A stretch of 64,000 bases of DNA from Epiperipatus broadwayi (GCA_028023455.1 JAQFVV010000319.1:188001-252000), one strand, 5' to 3'. Positions 1-12,054 are shown, counted from the stretch's first letter. The notes: generated from the sequence alone by a model not told the origin. Made by a program: numbers and translations.

Positions 1-1372
1 CATTAAGTAATGAATTCAAATCAGAACCTTTCCTCCATGCAACCTTCTTTCCACCTAACAAATGATTATTCCTATAAAACAAATTATAAATTGATGCTTT
101 AAATGGTAAAGACATATAATCATCATCCATACCAACAAAACTCTTATCATCCAAATCATGACTATAAACATTATTATTAAATATCATTTTTTTAATAAAA
201 TCATGACTATAACCCAATTCTACATATTCAGCAGCAAATTGACTTTTTTGAATATCAGCATCATTATTATAATTATTAAGCCTTCTATTCCGACAACAAA
301 AAATCAACAAAGACATTTTTTTATGTATAAAAGGCTGATAACTATCAGGCCTAATCATATTTCTCAAATTTTTTGATTTTATAAAATGATTACAAAACAA
401 AACATCATTAACCTTCTCAACATTTAAATCTAAAAACTTTAATTTTACAAAATCAAAACCATCCCCCTCAATTGTAAACTTAATACTAGAATCAAAACCA
501 TTCAATCCACATAAAAACTCTTCTAATTTCTCTTTTTGAATAACAAACAAACAATCATCAACATACCTAACAAATAATTTAATAGAACATGGAAACATAT
601 TAATAATACTACACTCCAAATAATCAATATAGACAGCACACATCAATGGAGAAATGACATAACCAATAACCCAACCTTCTCTAATCTTATAAAACACATC
701 ATTAGACATAAAATACATTGAATCCTCTATCAGCAAAAGCAAATCATGAAAAACCTTAATCTTATCTGCAGAAAAACATTCTAATTTTTTTAAAATTGAA
801 AGAAAAACATCAATACTTTTTAATCTATTAACCAATTGGTACATATTTTCAATGTCTAAACTACCAAAAACACAATCATCATCCAAAACAAAAACATTTA
901 TTTTCTTAAAAGCTTCAAAGGAAGAAGAAACACAAAATTGACCCAGTTTTATATATTCCTTAAAATATCTTATAATAAATTTTCATATTTTATCAACAAT
1001 TCCTCCTGTAAAATCAAAAATACATCTCAAAGGAAAATTATTTTTATGAGACTTCAAATTAAAGAAAACCTTTGGAGCCACAAAATCACTAGGGTAACAA
1101 TTTAAATAAGTAACTCTATCAAAAATCTTTTTATTTTCCATAACTTTCATAATCTTAATTAATTTAGATTTTATTTTTTTACCAGGATCAGAATCTAAAA
1201 TAGCATATTTTCCATTATTTAATTCTAAAGAAACTTTACTTTTAAAATCAATATTAATTAACAATACAAACCGACCACCTTTATCTTCTTTTAATAATAC
1301 AACATCATTGGCTTTCAATCTTTTTTTAACAACACTAAATTTCCTTAGGGGCAAAAACAAATTTTTCTCTTT
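1..1372 (-). pseudogene. PLE-1 truncated minus-strand copy (RT core)
   Basis: This is the minus-strand half of a head-to-head Penelope-like element pair. Read on the minus strand it matches plus positions 2142-3513 (paired coordinates sum to about 3514), so it covers the RT core but not the nuclease end, which lies off the window to the left. Visible motifs in order are NLKSHK..FPLR, the motif A string SLDIENMY (about 850-880), a motif B region ending in YIDYLE, and YVDD at 567-556. The catalytic Asp of motif A is kept here, unlike in the plus copy. An in-frame TGA follows VDKI near 980, where the plus copy has TCA, so this copy is also dead. Homology stops abruptly at about 1372, as expected for 5' truncation. 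The product would be an RT that primes on genomic DNA. Confidence 0.85.
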
Positions 1373-1461
1373 TAAATATTATTTTTTTGTATTATTTTGT
1401 ATTATTTGTTTGTTATTATTTGTATTATTTTGTTTTGTATAGTTATTAATTTTCTTTCAGT
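1373..1461 (+). other. PLE-1 inter-copy leader
   Basis: This short T-rich linker joins the two inverted PLE-1 copies. It consists of imperfect TATTATTTTG repeats ending in TTTTCTTTCAG, which resembles a polypyrimidine tract plus AG splice acceptor just before the ORF. A similar T-rich string (TATTGTTTTATTGTTTTG) lies near 4000 beyond the 3' end of the plus copy, so the linker may be part of a PLE pseudo-LTR. The acceptor interpretation is inference. Confidence 0.4.
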
Positions 1462-3857
1462 ATGTGGCAGATTTTGTATGATAATTTTTCTTGTGTAGAA
1501 ATTTTAGAAATAAAAAAGTTAATTAATATGTCTAATAGAATTGAATCTTTAAAGGCTCAGGTTAATTTTCTTAAGTCTTGTAGGTTTTGCAATGTGTTTC
1601 CTAATTCATGTAGCATTAAATTGGATAGGAAATTGGTTTTATTTTCTAATTGTGATTTTATTCTAAATTTTAAAAGATTTATTCTTAAACAATTTATTAT
1701 ACAGATTATGAGTAGTTTATCTAGTTTAATTGATAGTTATAAAATGTTTAGAAGAAAGTTCGATTTTAGAAGGAATTTTAATTATTCTGTTTTAAATTCT
1801 TTTTTAAAGTGGTTTAGGAGTAAGTGTGAAATCACTTACAATAATAAGTATTTCAAGAAATTTAAATGGTTGATCAGAAAGGCTGAAAATAAAAGTTTTG
1901 TGAAAGGAAAAGAGTTTAGATTTGGGTCTTATAAAAATAGGCCTGATGCTTCATCTGTTTTAAATTTGGCAAATTATATTTTGAATGTATCTGATTCGGC
2001 TATTTTAGCTAAGGGTCCTGGCTTTGTTCCGTTTGCTAATAGAAGTTTAATTTTTGATTTTGTTTCTGCAATTGAAAGTAATAGTAATATTTCTGATGAA
2101 AATAAAATGTCTTTACAGGTTATTTTGATAGTCAATTACTTAAAAGAGAAAAATTTGTTTTTGCCCCTAAGGAAATTTAGTTTTGTTAAAAAAAGATTGA
2201 AAACCAATGATGTTTTATTATTAAAAGAAGATAAAGGTGGCTGGTTTGTATTGTTAAATAATATTGATTTTAAAAGTAAAGTTTCTTTAGAATTAAATAA
2301 TGGAAAATATGCTATTTTAGATTCTGATCCTGGTAAAAAAATAAAATCTAAATTAATTAAGATTATGAAAGTTATGGAAAATAAAAAAAATTTTGATAGA
2401 GTTACTTATTTAAATTGTTACCCTAGTGATTTTGTGGCTCCAAAGGTTTTCTTTAATTTGAAGTCTCATAAAGATAATTTTCCTTTGAGATGAATTTTTG
2501 ATTTTACAGGAGGAATTGTTGATAAAATATCAAAATTTATTATAAGATATTTTAAGGAATATATAAAACTGGGCAATTTTGTGTTTCTTCTTCCTTTGAA
2601 GCTTTTAAGAAAATAAATGGTTTTGTTTTGGATGATGATTGTGTTTTTGGTAGTTTAGAAATTGAAAATATGTACCAATCGGTTAATAGATTAAAAAGTA
2701 TTGATGTTTTTCTTTCAATTTAAAAAAAATTAGAATGTTTTTCTGCAGATAAGATTAAGATTTTTCCTGATTTGCTTTTGCTGTTAGAGGATTCAATGTA
2801 TTTTATGTCTAATGATGTGTTTTATAAGATTAGAGAAGGTTGGGTTATTGGTTATGTCATGTCTCCATTGATGTGTGCTGTCTATATTGATTATTTGGAG
2901 TGTAGTATTATTAATATGTTTCCATGTTCTATTAAATTATTTGTTAAGTATGTTGATGATTGATTATTTGTTATTCAGAAAGAGAAATTAGAATAGTTTT
3001 TATATGGATTGAATGGTTTTGATTCTAGTATTAAGTTTACAATTGAGGGGGGTGGTTTTGATTTTGTAAAATTAAAGTTTTTAGATTTAAATGTTGAGAA
3101 GGTTAATGATGTTTTGTTTTGTAGTCATTTTATAAAATCTAAAAATTTGAGAAATATGATTAGGCCTGATAGTTATCAGCCTTTTATACATAAAAAAATG
3201 TCTTTGTTGATTTTTTGTTGTCGGAATAGAAGGCTTAATAATTATAATAATGATGCTGATATTCAAAAAAGTCAATTTGCTGCTGAATATGTAGAATTGG
3301 GTTATAGTCATGATTTTATTAAAAAAGTGGTATTTAATAATAATGTTTATAGTCATGATTTGGATGATAAGAGTTTTGTTGGTATGGATGATGATTATAT
3401 GTCTTTACCATTTAAAGCATCAATTTATAATTTGGTTTATAGAAATAGTCATTTGTTAGGTGGAAAGAAGGTTGCATGGAAGAAAGGTTCTGATTTGAAT
3501 TCATTACTTAATGGTTCAAAGCAGTCTATTGATAGTAGGTCTATTCCTGGTATTGTTTATAAAATTCCATGTAGTTGTGGTAAATTTTATGTACGCCAGA
3601 GTAAATTTAGCCTTAATGAAAGGGTTAAGGTTCATATAAGTAGAGTTAAACATAGGTATCTTAATTCAGATTTATATATTCATTAATTGAATACAGGTCA
3701 TAGAATATTGTTTGACAATGCTTCGGTTATTTTTTATGAAAAGAATGAGTTAAAAACAAGAATAAAGGAGACTTTGATGATAAAACTTCTTGATTCTGAG
3801 GCTATCAATCTTATGAAGACTTCTTTTGATATTAAGGGAAGATGGAGTTTGAAATGA
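1462..3857 (+). pseudogene. PLE-1 reverse transcriptase + GIY-YIG endonuclease (broken)
   Basis: This is the plus-strand copy of a Penelope-like element: RT followed by a C-terminal GIY-YIG endonuclease. The first open stretch (1462-2493, 343 codons) carries the N-terminal region and NLKSHK..FPLR. A TGA at 2491-2493 replaces a Cys codon present in the minus copy. Further lesions are a 1-nt loss near 2574, TAA at 2721, TGA at 2961 directly after YVDD, TAG at 2994 and TAA at 3684. The motif A Asp has become Glu (GAA, 2658-2660). The nuclease part starts at GIVYKIPC with Cys pairs, then FYVRQS where the family has Y-I-G, so the motif glycine is lost, then a conserved R and H. The frame can be followed to TGA at 3855-3857. 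Identification is firm and activity is excluded. Confidence 0.88.
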
Positions 3858-4036
3858 ATTATGGGAAGGTTTGTTTGTTTGTATATATATATATATATGT
3901 TTTCCTTTAGGTTGATTTTCACTTGAGAAGGTCTATTTGTAGTAGATGAAACCATGGTTGTGTAAGGATTTTGGTAAAATTTTGAATTTAATCTAGTACT
4001 GTATTGTTTTATTGTTTTGTATTTATATATATATAT
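3858..4036. other. PLE-1 3' tail with (AT) tracts
   Basis: This short noncoding tail follows the GIY-YIG ORF. It contains an (AT) tract at about 3880-3898, T-rich sequence resembling the PLE leader, and a second (AT) tract at 4025-4036 that is the apparent insertion target of the Gypsy-1 LTR starting at 4037. Confidence 0.5.
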
Positions 4037-4049
4037 TGTAACAGTCAGA

Positions 4050-4292
4050 AAACATGTGACTCGTAAACATAGTGCAGAATTCGACCACCATCAGAACAGC
4101 TTACCATCGAGTAGCGAAGCCACCCATGGTACGGAGTTCGATCATAGTTTATCGGTTCCACAATACAATCCACGAAACAACACATCTGATGCGACATTAG
4201 TAAATATTTCCTTAGGCACGGTGGTCAGGGATATACAAGAGATTCATGATTTTATTCTCGAGTTAGCCAATAATCAAACTAATATTAATTAA
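4050..4292 (+). CDS. Antisense small ORF in Gypsy-1 left LTR, unknown
   Basis: This plus-strand ORF runs antisense to the element, from inside the LTR edge to TAA at 4290-4292. The C-terminal part (NNTSDATLVNISLGTVVRD, then EIHDFILELANN) has a protein-like composition and recurs at 12055-12276 in the other LTR. Most visible differences between the two copies change the amino acid, which argues against selection. I do not recognise the sequence. It may be chance coding in an LTR, or an antisense accessory frame of the kind seen in some retroelements. Confidence 0.25.
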   Translation, partial: KHVTRKHSAEFDHHQNSLPSSSEATHGTEFDHSLSVPQYNPRNNTSDATLVNISLGTVVRDIQEIHDFILELANNQTNIN

Positions 4293-4870
4293 ACATTCAA
4301 ATTTACATAATCGAGGAAATATTATATAGAATGGGCATCGAATAAATGAAACGTAATTGCAGACATATAGTTTAAAATTATTTATTAATACATTTTAATA
4401 AAACAATCATTAATAATATTTATGGACTAACAGGTTCAGTACCGAGATTTGTAACATGATTATATTTTAAAGAATACGTTTATTTATTTAGACATTATTT
4501 TATATTGATGATTTCAGTAGCGGTATTTCTGATACTGTAATGTTTACAAAGGGAATTCACTTATTTGAAGGCTTAATCTAGCTACCTAAAATTCTTGAGT
4601 AAGTATTTCTAATCCATGCCTTGGGGAATTTATACCTTTGCAATACAAGAGTCTAAAGTAAGATTTAAGAGTAGCAGCGGACATATATTTATTTAATTAA
4701 ACTATTTATTTTATGATTAAAAGCAAACATTTATTTGAGAGTGAATTACGAAGATAATGCAGAGGTGGAGTGATATATAGAATAATAGAATTGAGCAAAG
4801 GAACACGTGGTCCGCTTTAGAAAGGCGATATGGAATGGCAGTATATCGAAACTGCAATGCCGTGAATGGG

Positions 4871-4876
4871 TTTATA
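4871..4876 (-). promoter_or_regulatory. TATA-like box in Gypsy-1 left LTR
   Basis: The minus-strand TATAAAC is conserved in position with 12860-12855 in the other LTR. About 1.73 kb of LTR lies upstream in element orientation (U3-sized) and about 0.83 kb downstream (R plus U5). Its role as core promoter is inference from position. Confidence 0.35.
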
Positions 4877-6607
4877 AGAATGTCAGGCTGGTCTCTGCCT
4901 TGACCTGATGAAGTAAGGTGTCACATAAGTATAACCAGTGACAAGCAGTCCATGTCACAGTTTTGCCGGCTGGTTGCATGACGTTGTCAAGTCCTACGGG
5001 AGCACCCATTATGCCCGCTTGTTTAGGACGACTGGGGTTTATTTCAACCCTGAAGAATCTGGAAATTTCACGGCGGAATGGGTCATCACGTCTCTAAAAC
5101 CTAACACATGTATACTGTATAAATGATTATGATGAGATTTAAATAGATTTCTAACTCGGTCCTACATTACCAACATTTATTAAAGAACGTTGGCGACTCT
5201 CAAAGAAAGGGATTTTTCTGGAATTATTCATGATGATTTAGTAAATACAAAACATATATATAAATTGGGAATTATTATAACTAATATGTCAGGCATTTGC
5301 AAAGTAGTAGACCCCTGCATTACAATAAATGAAGCATTGAATGTGTGTCGATTTATATGAAAGTTAAGTTATTAAAGAAAGTAAATATTAATGAAAATTT
5401 GACACGCATTCATTGTTTTAAGCGATCATAGATTTAAACTTTGAAAATTGAAATAATTATGAGCATGCAATAATTAAATAATAACTATAGATGGAAATGT
5501 AGATTATAGAAATATGCACCCAAGATAGAATGAGGTAAGCTAGATTAGTAGAAAATTTTACACATTAAGTTAATTATTCAGTTTTAGCTATACATATGGT
5601 AGTTTTTACATTTTATAATTTAGATAAGTATTATGAAGAAGAGCTATAGCATATTATTAGAGTACTCTAGAGTTTGAACACAGACAGGTACCTGTTTTAT
5701 AAGAAGTTTTCTGATTCCATTAGTTTAGCAGCAAAAAGTTCACGAGTGGCAAGTCTTTCTTGCATTTAGATATTTCATTTAATTTCACAGCAGCAGCAGC
5801 TTTTTCATTTATTTCAGGCAGCAGATCTTCATGGTGAATTTACGATGGGCAATGGAAAGTTCGGCATGCGATAGGCCATCTCCCGATAGAGAATACTCTA
5901 GGTGCTTTACTCGGTCATACATTGGCAGGAACAAATTATTTTTATATTTTTGGAGACTCTCAGTGATCGAGAGCAAAGCTAAAGTTTAAGTGAATGTCTC
6001 CAGCAAGTCTAAGATGGCCTCTTTTTTTATCTTGATCTTTCACATTTTTGTTAAGATATTTTTAGGTTCTACTTAATCTGCCCTGAGGATAATCAATGCA
6101 TTTTGTTGGTTTTAATTAAAGAAAGCTGCCATTCTACTGTTTACATTTTACATTTACTAATTAATTTTGGGGAATTTTTCTTTAATTAATCTATTATCTA
6201 TCACTGACCGATGCTTTTAAATTTCAAAAACAAAAAGGGAACATAAGATTATTTTAACTTTTAATTAAATATTACATCAGATATTTTTTTAGAATTATTA
6301 TTAAATGAAATTTAAACAAAGCAGTAAATACGAACTTTATAATCCAAAATAAATGATTAAAATTATACAAAATTATATAACTAAAAGAAATCTAAATTAT
6401 ATTATTTTATCCCTATTTATTGCGTTTAATTTGAGATCAAAATGTGTGCATGTTTATGCTGAATTCTACTAATATTTATACATTTTTAATATTGTTACAC
6501 ACACAATTCTATATCAAAAAGTTTAAATTTGGGTGGGATAGACCGGTCAGTGAGAGAAGACAGAAAAAGGTGAAACTTAAGATTCGAATACAAATCTTAC
6601 TGTTTCA

Positions 6608-6623
6608 TTTCCCCGTACTTCCC
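6608..6623 (-). promoter_or_regulatory. Gypsy-1 polypurine tract candidate
   Basis: The minus-strand string GGGAAGTACGGGGAAA lies directly against the LTR edge at 6607, in the position where plus-strand DNA priming occurs in LTR elements. It is short and interrupted by TAC. Confidence 0.5.
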
Positions 6624-6897
6624 ATGAACAATTAAGGAAGAACAAAGGAGGCAAGAATGAGAAAAAAAATTTTACATTATATAATTTAAAGACAAAAACA
6701 TTATTATTGTTTTTACAGATATATTGAAATATAGAAAGCAGAGATTACATGAAGCAACGAACAATTTATATAGCCGGATCTAGAATTTATAATTTAATTA
6801 AAATGGCCTAATTTGGCCATGTCTGGTTAAAATCATAGTAATAATTAGTTAAACAGAATATATATATATATATATATCTGTTTAACTAATTATATTC

Positions 6898-6939
<42 letters not shown>

Positions 6940-7134
6940 TCTTAGAATAGGATTAGTTAGTATAATATAAAAAAAAATTAAAGAGTAATAGTAATTAAAA
7001 CAACAATATATATAATAAAATTTCTATCTAAAACCCTATTTGACTAAAGTACAGTCCATTCAACCAAGTTCATTATATCAAGTTCATTTTATTATTTTCA
7101 TATACGTTTAATCCGTCCTAATAGTCTAATATTT
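6624..7134. repeat. Gypsy-1 3' internal region with (AT) hairpin
   Basis: This is a noncoding interval between the integrase end and the polypurine tract. A perfect 16 bp inverted repeat (6841-6856 ATAATTAGTTAAACAG against 6878-6893) encloses an (AT) run, and a second (AT) run follows at about 6896-6936. No ORF was recognised. Confidence 0.7.
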
Positions 7135-8220
7135 TTACAACCCTGGGTCCAGTGGATAATACCTACATGGTTTGAGATTACGGGCATTGTATGTCCCTTT
7201 TATGGTATCTCCATCTTTTAATAAATATGCATTTGGGCCATAAATGCGATCAATTATAAAGGGTCCCCAGTACAAAGTAAAGAACTTTTTATATATTCTT
7301 TTATCTCTGTTACTTTGTTGAGAGTTCCTTACCCAAACATAGTTCCCGACCTGGAAATGTTGGCTTCTCCGATCTGCTCGTTTTTTTCCATTCTGCCCTT
7401 TCTGTAAGGCAGCGGTGTGCCTTGCATCTGTCAGTTTCAATATTGATTTCATGTTCATCCATGGGTAATGGCGTCTTGATCAGTACTGAGTCCGCTCTAC
7501 CAAAATGCAAACATGTTGGTGTCATGCCAGTGGCCTCATTGATGGTTCCATTGATATATTGAAAAATCTTTTCAGTTTAATTTACTCAGCTTCTGTGATT
7601 TTGGTAAACATGGGTCCTAAATAGTCGGTTTATTTCCCTCATAATCCGTTCACATGGGTTAGACTGAGGATTTAGAATTGAGGTCAGAATATGTTTAATG
7701 TTCTGCTGTTTCAACCAAGTCTTCCATTTATGAGATGTAAAGCCCGATCCATGGTCTGAGAGGATGGTGATCGGTTTTCCAATCTTGACAAATTGACACT
7801 TTTGTAGCACTCGAATTGCGCAATGGGAATCTGCTCACATCACAGGATAGGCCCAAGCATATTTTGAGAATAGATCATAAGTTACAAGTAAGTAATGGAA
7901 TCTACGGTAGGATGGCAATGAGCCATAGTGATCGATCACAAGTATTTCATTTGGTGCGGATGGAATGATAGAGGCACCTACTCCACTAAAGTTTCTATTT
8001 GGTGGTTTATCTCTTGCACAAATAGCACATTTCTTGAGGGTGTCCATCACATCTTCATATAGCTTTGGCCAGTGAAATTGTCATCTTATAGCTTCTTCTG
8101 TTTTTCTAGGGCCATAGTACCCTACTAAACCATGCATATACATGATGAGATGGTTTCTGAGGTCAGGTGGTACCAAGATTTTCCAGTAAATTTTATCTCC
8201 ACAATCTGCTGTTGCAGAAA
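7135..8220 (-). pseudogene. Gypsy-1 integrase (broken)
   Basis: This integrase inserts cDNA into the host chromosome. Read on the minus strand from about 8220 it shows a decayed HHCC zinc region (HGLVGYYGPRKT, where the second His is Tyr, then CAICARD), a DDE core (LVTYDLFSKYAWAYP, then SDHGSGFTS, then NPQSNPCERI) and a C-terminal domain (KFFTLYWGPFIIDRIYGPN, then NARNLKP). Lesions are TGA near 8085, TGA at 7837-7835, TGA at 7588-7586, TAA shortly after, and a frame change near 7440. RNase H upstream ends in another frame, with a shift near 8220. The domain order is that of Ty3/Gypsy pol. Confidence 0.85.
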
Positions 8221-9000
8221 CCCATTTCTTATCCGGTATAGCTTCTTTCTTCGAGGTGTTGAGCAGCCTTGTATTGGATATCCTTGCTGTTGTACAATTT
8301 GGATAAGCTTTTTATATAGCAGCTGCTGCTCTTGCCAATGTTGAAGGTTCCTTAACTTGTGTTCCATCTCCTGGTCCAGTACCGTTGCTGCAATTGCCAA
8401 TGGCTGATCACTTATGATGGGGTTGTGTGGCTCCAGTTCTAAAGGATGTGGACTTAATATATCCGCCACCATATTTTCAGGCCCAGCGCAGTAGACAACT
8501 TTATAATGTAATCTTTGAAGTGAAAGACTCCATCTGATGAGGCGGTCATTGTTCAGGTAACTTTTATTTAGGAATTCGAGACACCGGTGGTCAGTAATGA
8601 TAATCACTTCTGAACCCAGCAACATCTGGTTGAACTTATTGCATGACCACATGATTGCTAGTGTCTCTTGTTCCATCACTGTGTAGTTCGTTTTGGCTCC
8701 TTTCAGAGTACGGATGCTAAAATATAGTATTTGGTGTTGGCCTTCTGGGTTGACTTGAAATAGAACCATGCCCAATCCCTTCTGACTGCTATCAGTCTGC
8801 AAATAAAAGAGACGGGTAAAATCTGGGTAGTGTAACATCACAGTCTCAAAAAATATTTTTTTTACTCGACTGAATTCTTCTTCATGGGTCTTCGTCCATT
8901 CCCATTGGTGGTGAGGTCTTATAAATTCTACTAGTGATGATGTATCTTTGGCAAAATAGGGGTAAAACTTGTGATAGTAATTGCAAAGGCCCAGAAATGA
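8221..9000 (-). pseudogene. Gypsy-1 RT thumb and RNase H
   Basis: This stretch follows the RT palm in one frame, separated from it by a TGA at 9003-9001 (context KQV-stop-SFLGLCNYY, a likely CGA to TGA change). RNase H motifs seen are LQTDSSQKGLGMVLF, MEQETLAIMWSCNKF, IITDHRCLEFLN and the C-terminal GPENMVADILSPHP, where the family has N-x-VAD-x-LSR. These would degrade the RNA strand of the RNA-DNA hybrid during replication. The acidic residues of the core appear kept. The open frame 8841-8125 runs past the domain into a linker before the integrase frame shift. Confidence 0.85.
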
Positions 9001-9943
9001 TCAAACTTGTTTTCGGTTCGTGGGCCTAGGGAAATTTTCAATAGCTGCGACCTTGTCACGGTGAGCCCTAATTCCTTGACCATTTATAATATGGCCTAAA
9101 AAAATTTCCCTTAATGCGAAAAAACTTTTTTTTAAATTAACAGTTATATTTTTCTGTGTGCACTCATCGAAAAATTGTTTTAAATCCTCCAGATGTTCTG
9201 CAATGTCTCTAGATGCAACTACTACATCGTCTACATAACATACCAATTTTTTTTAATCTTTCTGACAATACTTGGTCCAAACACCTCATGATGCCAGCCC
9301 CACTATTTATCAGCCCAAACAGTACTCTCTTAAACATGTGGGTTTGCCCATTGTATCTGAACATGGTATATTTTTGATCCTGGGGGTGGAGAGCCATTTG
9401 CCAGTAACTGGCAGTTAGGTCAAGGGTAGAGAAAATATTCTTAGCAGTCAACTTGAGGAATGTTTTTTGGATGGGTGGTGGGATGTCCCGCTCAGGTATA
9501 GTAATGTTGTTTAATGTCCTAGCATCGAGACACAATCGTATGGTTCCATCTTTCTTTTTGACTATGACTAACGGGTTATTATAGGGTGATGACCCCTTTT
9601 CAATTACACCCCAGTCAATCATCTGCTTAATTTGAGCATTCACCTCTTCTTGATACTGAAATGGGATAGGGTATGTGCGGGTCTGGAAATGCGTCTCTTC
9701 TTTTACTCGTATCCGATGGACGTAATCACTAATTTCACCTGGGACCTGAGAAAATATGGTACAATTTTCTGTAAGTAATTTTTGTAACTGGAATTGGTCC
9801 TCTACCTTGTCTAATGATGATCCCATAATTTTTTCTTGGATATCCTCATCAGGAATGGCCTCCAGACATCTTAATTGGATTTCTTCAGTTTGTTTATTTG
9901 TATCAAAACTAATCTGCTCCTGCTGGAAAGTTAGTATCTTTTT
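9001..9943 (-). pseudogene. Gypsy-1 reverse transcriptase palm (frameshifted)
   Basis: RT motifs on the minus strand are LVIVKKKDGTIRLCLDAR, motif A FSTLDLTASYWQMAL, motif B FKRVLFGLINSGAG and, after a shift near 9240, YVDD in CYVDDVVVASRD, then FLGHIINGQGI. The first part (9826-9209) shares its frame with protease, from which it is separated by one in-frame TAA at 9946-9944. The rest (9246-9001) is in another frame. The RT is a recognisable Ty3/Gypsy type and is non-functional because of the frame change inside the palm. Confidence 0.88.
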
Positions 9944-10408
9944 TTATAGAACCAGGATACATTCATGTTGGGTTAAAAAGTCGGACCCAATTATCATGTC
10001 CTGAATTAGTCCTCTTATCACTAAGAAGGCGTGTCCTGCATTGGCTTCTCCTATCGATATTTCCAACCAGACTTGATAGTTTTCAGTTCTGGCCATCCTC
10101 CCATCAGCCAGCTTCATTTGGATTGGGGGAGTGGGAAGCCTGGGTATGAAACCATGTTTTTCATAATTTGTTAACCACTCTCTGGAAACACAGGAAATCT
10201 GTCTGCCTGTGTCAAGAAGAATTTGTGCAACTAAGGCCCCGATTCTTGTATTAATAATTGGGCAAGGGCCAATCTGAAGTCCCCAAGTGGGATCCTCTTC
10301 CCGGATGACTGATGTTAGGTTAGTCATCTCCACTACTCTCAGCTGTTGGCAAGATGAATGCTGGTACTGGTAATCTTTTACTGACGTCCCGCTTGATCGA
10401 GTTGCCAT
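9944..10408 (-). pseudogene. Gypsy-1 aspartic protease
   Basis: This is a retropepsin domain. It carries the active-site triad as ILLDTGRQISCVS (DTG followed by Arg where Ala is usual) and the second motif DMIIGSDFL near the C-terminus. It overlaps the gag frame by 31 nt in the -1 frame, the usual arrangement for frameshifted pol expression, although I see no canonical slippery heptamer. A single TAA separates it from RT in the same frame. Confidence 0.8.
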
Positions 10409-11357
10409 TGGTTTCTTTCTTTCTCACTATGATTGCTAGTAGTCACTGATTGCTGTTGTCTGGTCTCCTGCTTCCATTCATGATCTACTAGACTTTCAGA
10501 CCAATGGCTATCATCTAAAACCACAAGAAATTCTCCCATCTCTTCAATGTCTTTGATACCACTTATGATCATCAGCTTTTGGGTAGTTACTGGCATATTT
10601 TGTTGAATCATTCCAATGATATGTCTATCTGCCAATGCGAACATCGTGAGAGATTTAAATTGGTTTGCTTGGCAGAGGAAAAACTGAGCATGTGTTTCTC
10701 GGGGTACTGCTCCATATTTTTCATGACAGAGCATGTTGTAGATATCAATTTGATGCTTGTCACTCCAATATTGTTTCATTAACGCATCTGTGTACTTCTC
10801 TATAGTTTTAGGTTTCCATTTCACCATATCCCACCAGTCTTTGGCATAGCCCTGTAAATGGTAACTGGCAATAGCTTTCTGTTCACCTGCTTCTGCCTTA
10901 TGCACTTGAAAGAAACTTTGTAAGCTCTCTAAGTGGGCTTGAGGATTTTCTCCTGTCTCTCCTCTAAAGATTTTTATCTGAATAATCTTTCCTAAGTAAC
11001 TTTGAGGTCTAACCTCCTTTGTCCTTATATTTCCCCCCTCTTTATTGACTTGGGTTATTCTATATTCGTTTGCAATCATTCCTGACTCTCTCAAGACAAA
11101 TTTTTGAATTTCCTGATACTCTCTCTCACCTTTTCTTCTTCCTGTCTCTGTTTTGATTCTTCATCTCTTCTTTTTCTCATCTCCTCCTCATACATTTCCT
11201 TCATTTCTTGCATACTCTGTCTGAGTATTTCCTCCATGAACTTGAAATTTAAGTCCATTGATCCTCTGTATTGTTGCAGAGCTTCCCTTTGCTCGGGTGT
11301 TGACTCCAAAGCTTCAGATAAATCTACTTGCTGTATATCAATATTTTCTGATTCCAT
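10378..11357 (-). pseudogene. Gypsy-1 gag (split by frameshift)
   Basis: This is gag in two overlapping frames. The first (11357-11091, 88 codons) is highly charged and likely coiled coil (EEILRQSMQEMKEMYEEEM...). The second (11094-10378) holds the capsid-type retrotransposon gag region (KAIASYHLQGYAKDWWDMV). The frames meet where a GAGAGAGAGT run could have gained or lost bases, so a slippage mutation in an originally single gag is likely; the second frame has no ATG at its apparent start. No zinc knuckle is visible, which distinguishes it from Gypsy-2 and Gypsy-3. Confidence 0.8.
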
Positions 11358-11980
11358 TTTCTTAATGTGATTTATTTATTTTATACTACTAGCATTTGAC
11401 TACTCCCCACCAGTATATTGGCCCTATAACACTCTTTTACTGCCCTCACCTACTCTACATTGCCCTATCTCTATATTGCTGTGTTTAACTTATTTAACAT
11501 ATATATTATAGCGAACTACTGGTAACGCGTCTAATAAGCTACTGCTGTCATGATATATATATTTGTACTTTAACAAAATATTTACTATTAACATATATAA
11601 CAAGCTTCTGCTGTCTATGCTATATATATAATGGTGTTTTAATAAATTATTCAATGCTACTTGCTTTCTCATTTAACGACTGATTACTTTTTTTTCTTGA
11701 CATATATATATAAAGCAAAATATTTCATTAGATCCGAGTATTTTCATTCCTTCTTAAACTGCACACACATCCCTGCTTTCCTTAAATTTGTTATTACGCC
11801 TGCTGTCCTTTCATTCACTCGACCCACATTATTTCACTCGATTTATTTTTTTCATTATTTTTATCGAAACAAAATCGTATATATATATAGAATAATTAGC
11901 TAACTCGAGTAACGAATGCTAAAATAAATTTATATGCGTTATATTTTGCTCAGGGTATATATGGGTTTTTTGTATTGAAA
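11358..11980 (-). other. Gypsy-1 untranslated leader
   Basis: This region lies between the primer site and gag. It has no recognised ORF on the element strand. It contains degenerate repeated strings around 11515-11640 (AAGCTNCTGCTGTC followed by short AT runs) and may hold packaging signals, which cannot be shown from sequence. Confidence 0.5.
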
Positions 11981-11998
11981 GCCCCATGTTGGGCGCCA
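11981..11998 (-). promoter_or_regulatory. Gypsy-1 primer binding site, tRNA-Lys type
   Basis: The minus-strand sequence TGGCGCCCAACATGGGGC starts 21 nt inside the LTR edge. It matches the PBS used with tRNA-Lys(1,2) in several retroelements (TGGCGCCCAACGTGGGGC from memory) except for one base. This fixes the element's orientation. Confidence 0.8.
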
Positions 11999-12054
11999 AA
12001 TGCTAAAAAAATTTAACTATGAAACAGTCAGAAAACATGTGACTCGTAAACATA

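Larger units (their letters stand above)
4037..6607 (-). repeat. Gypsy-1 LTR (3' LTR in element orientation)
   Basis: This is the left long terminal repeat, TGTAACAG...CTGTTTCA, aligning end to end with 12020-14594. It contains a minus-strand TATAAA at 4876-4871 and a plus-strand ORF at its left edge. Most of its length is noncoding, with short CAG runs near 5790 conserved in both LTRs. Confidence 0.93.

Noticed and set aside
4904-4915. CTGATGA in both Gypsy-1 LTRs (4904, 12888)
   Set aside because: No stem II hairpin or GAAA follows; not a hammerhead.
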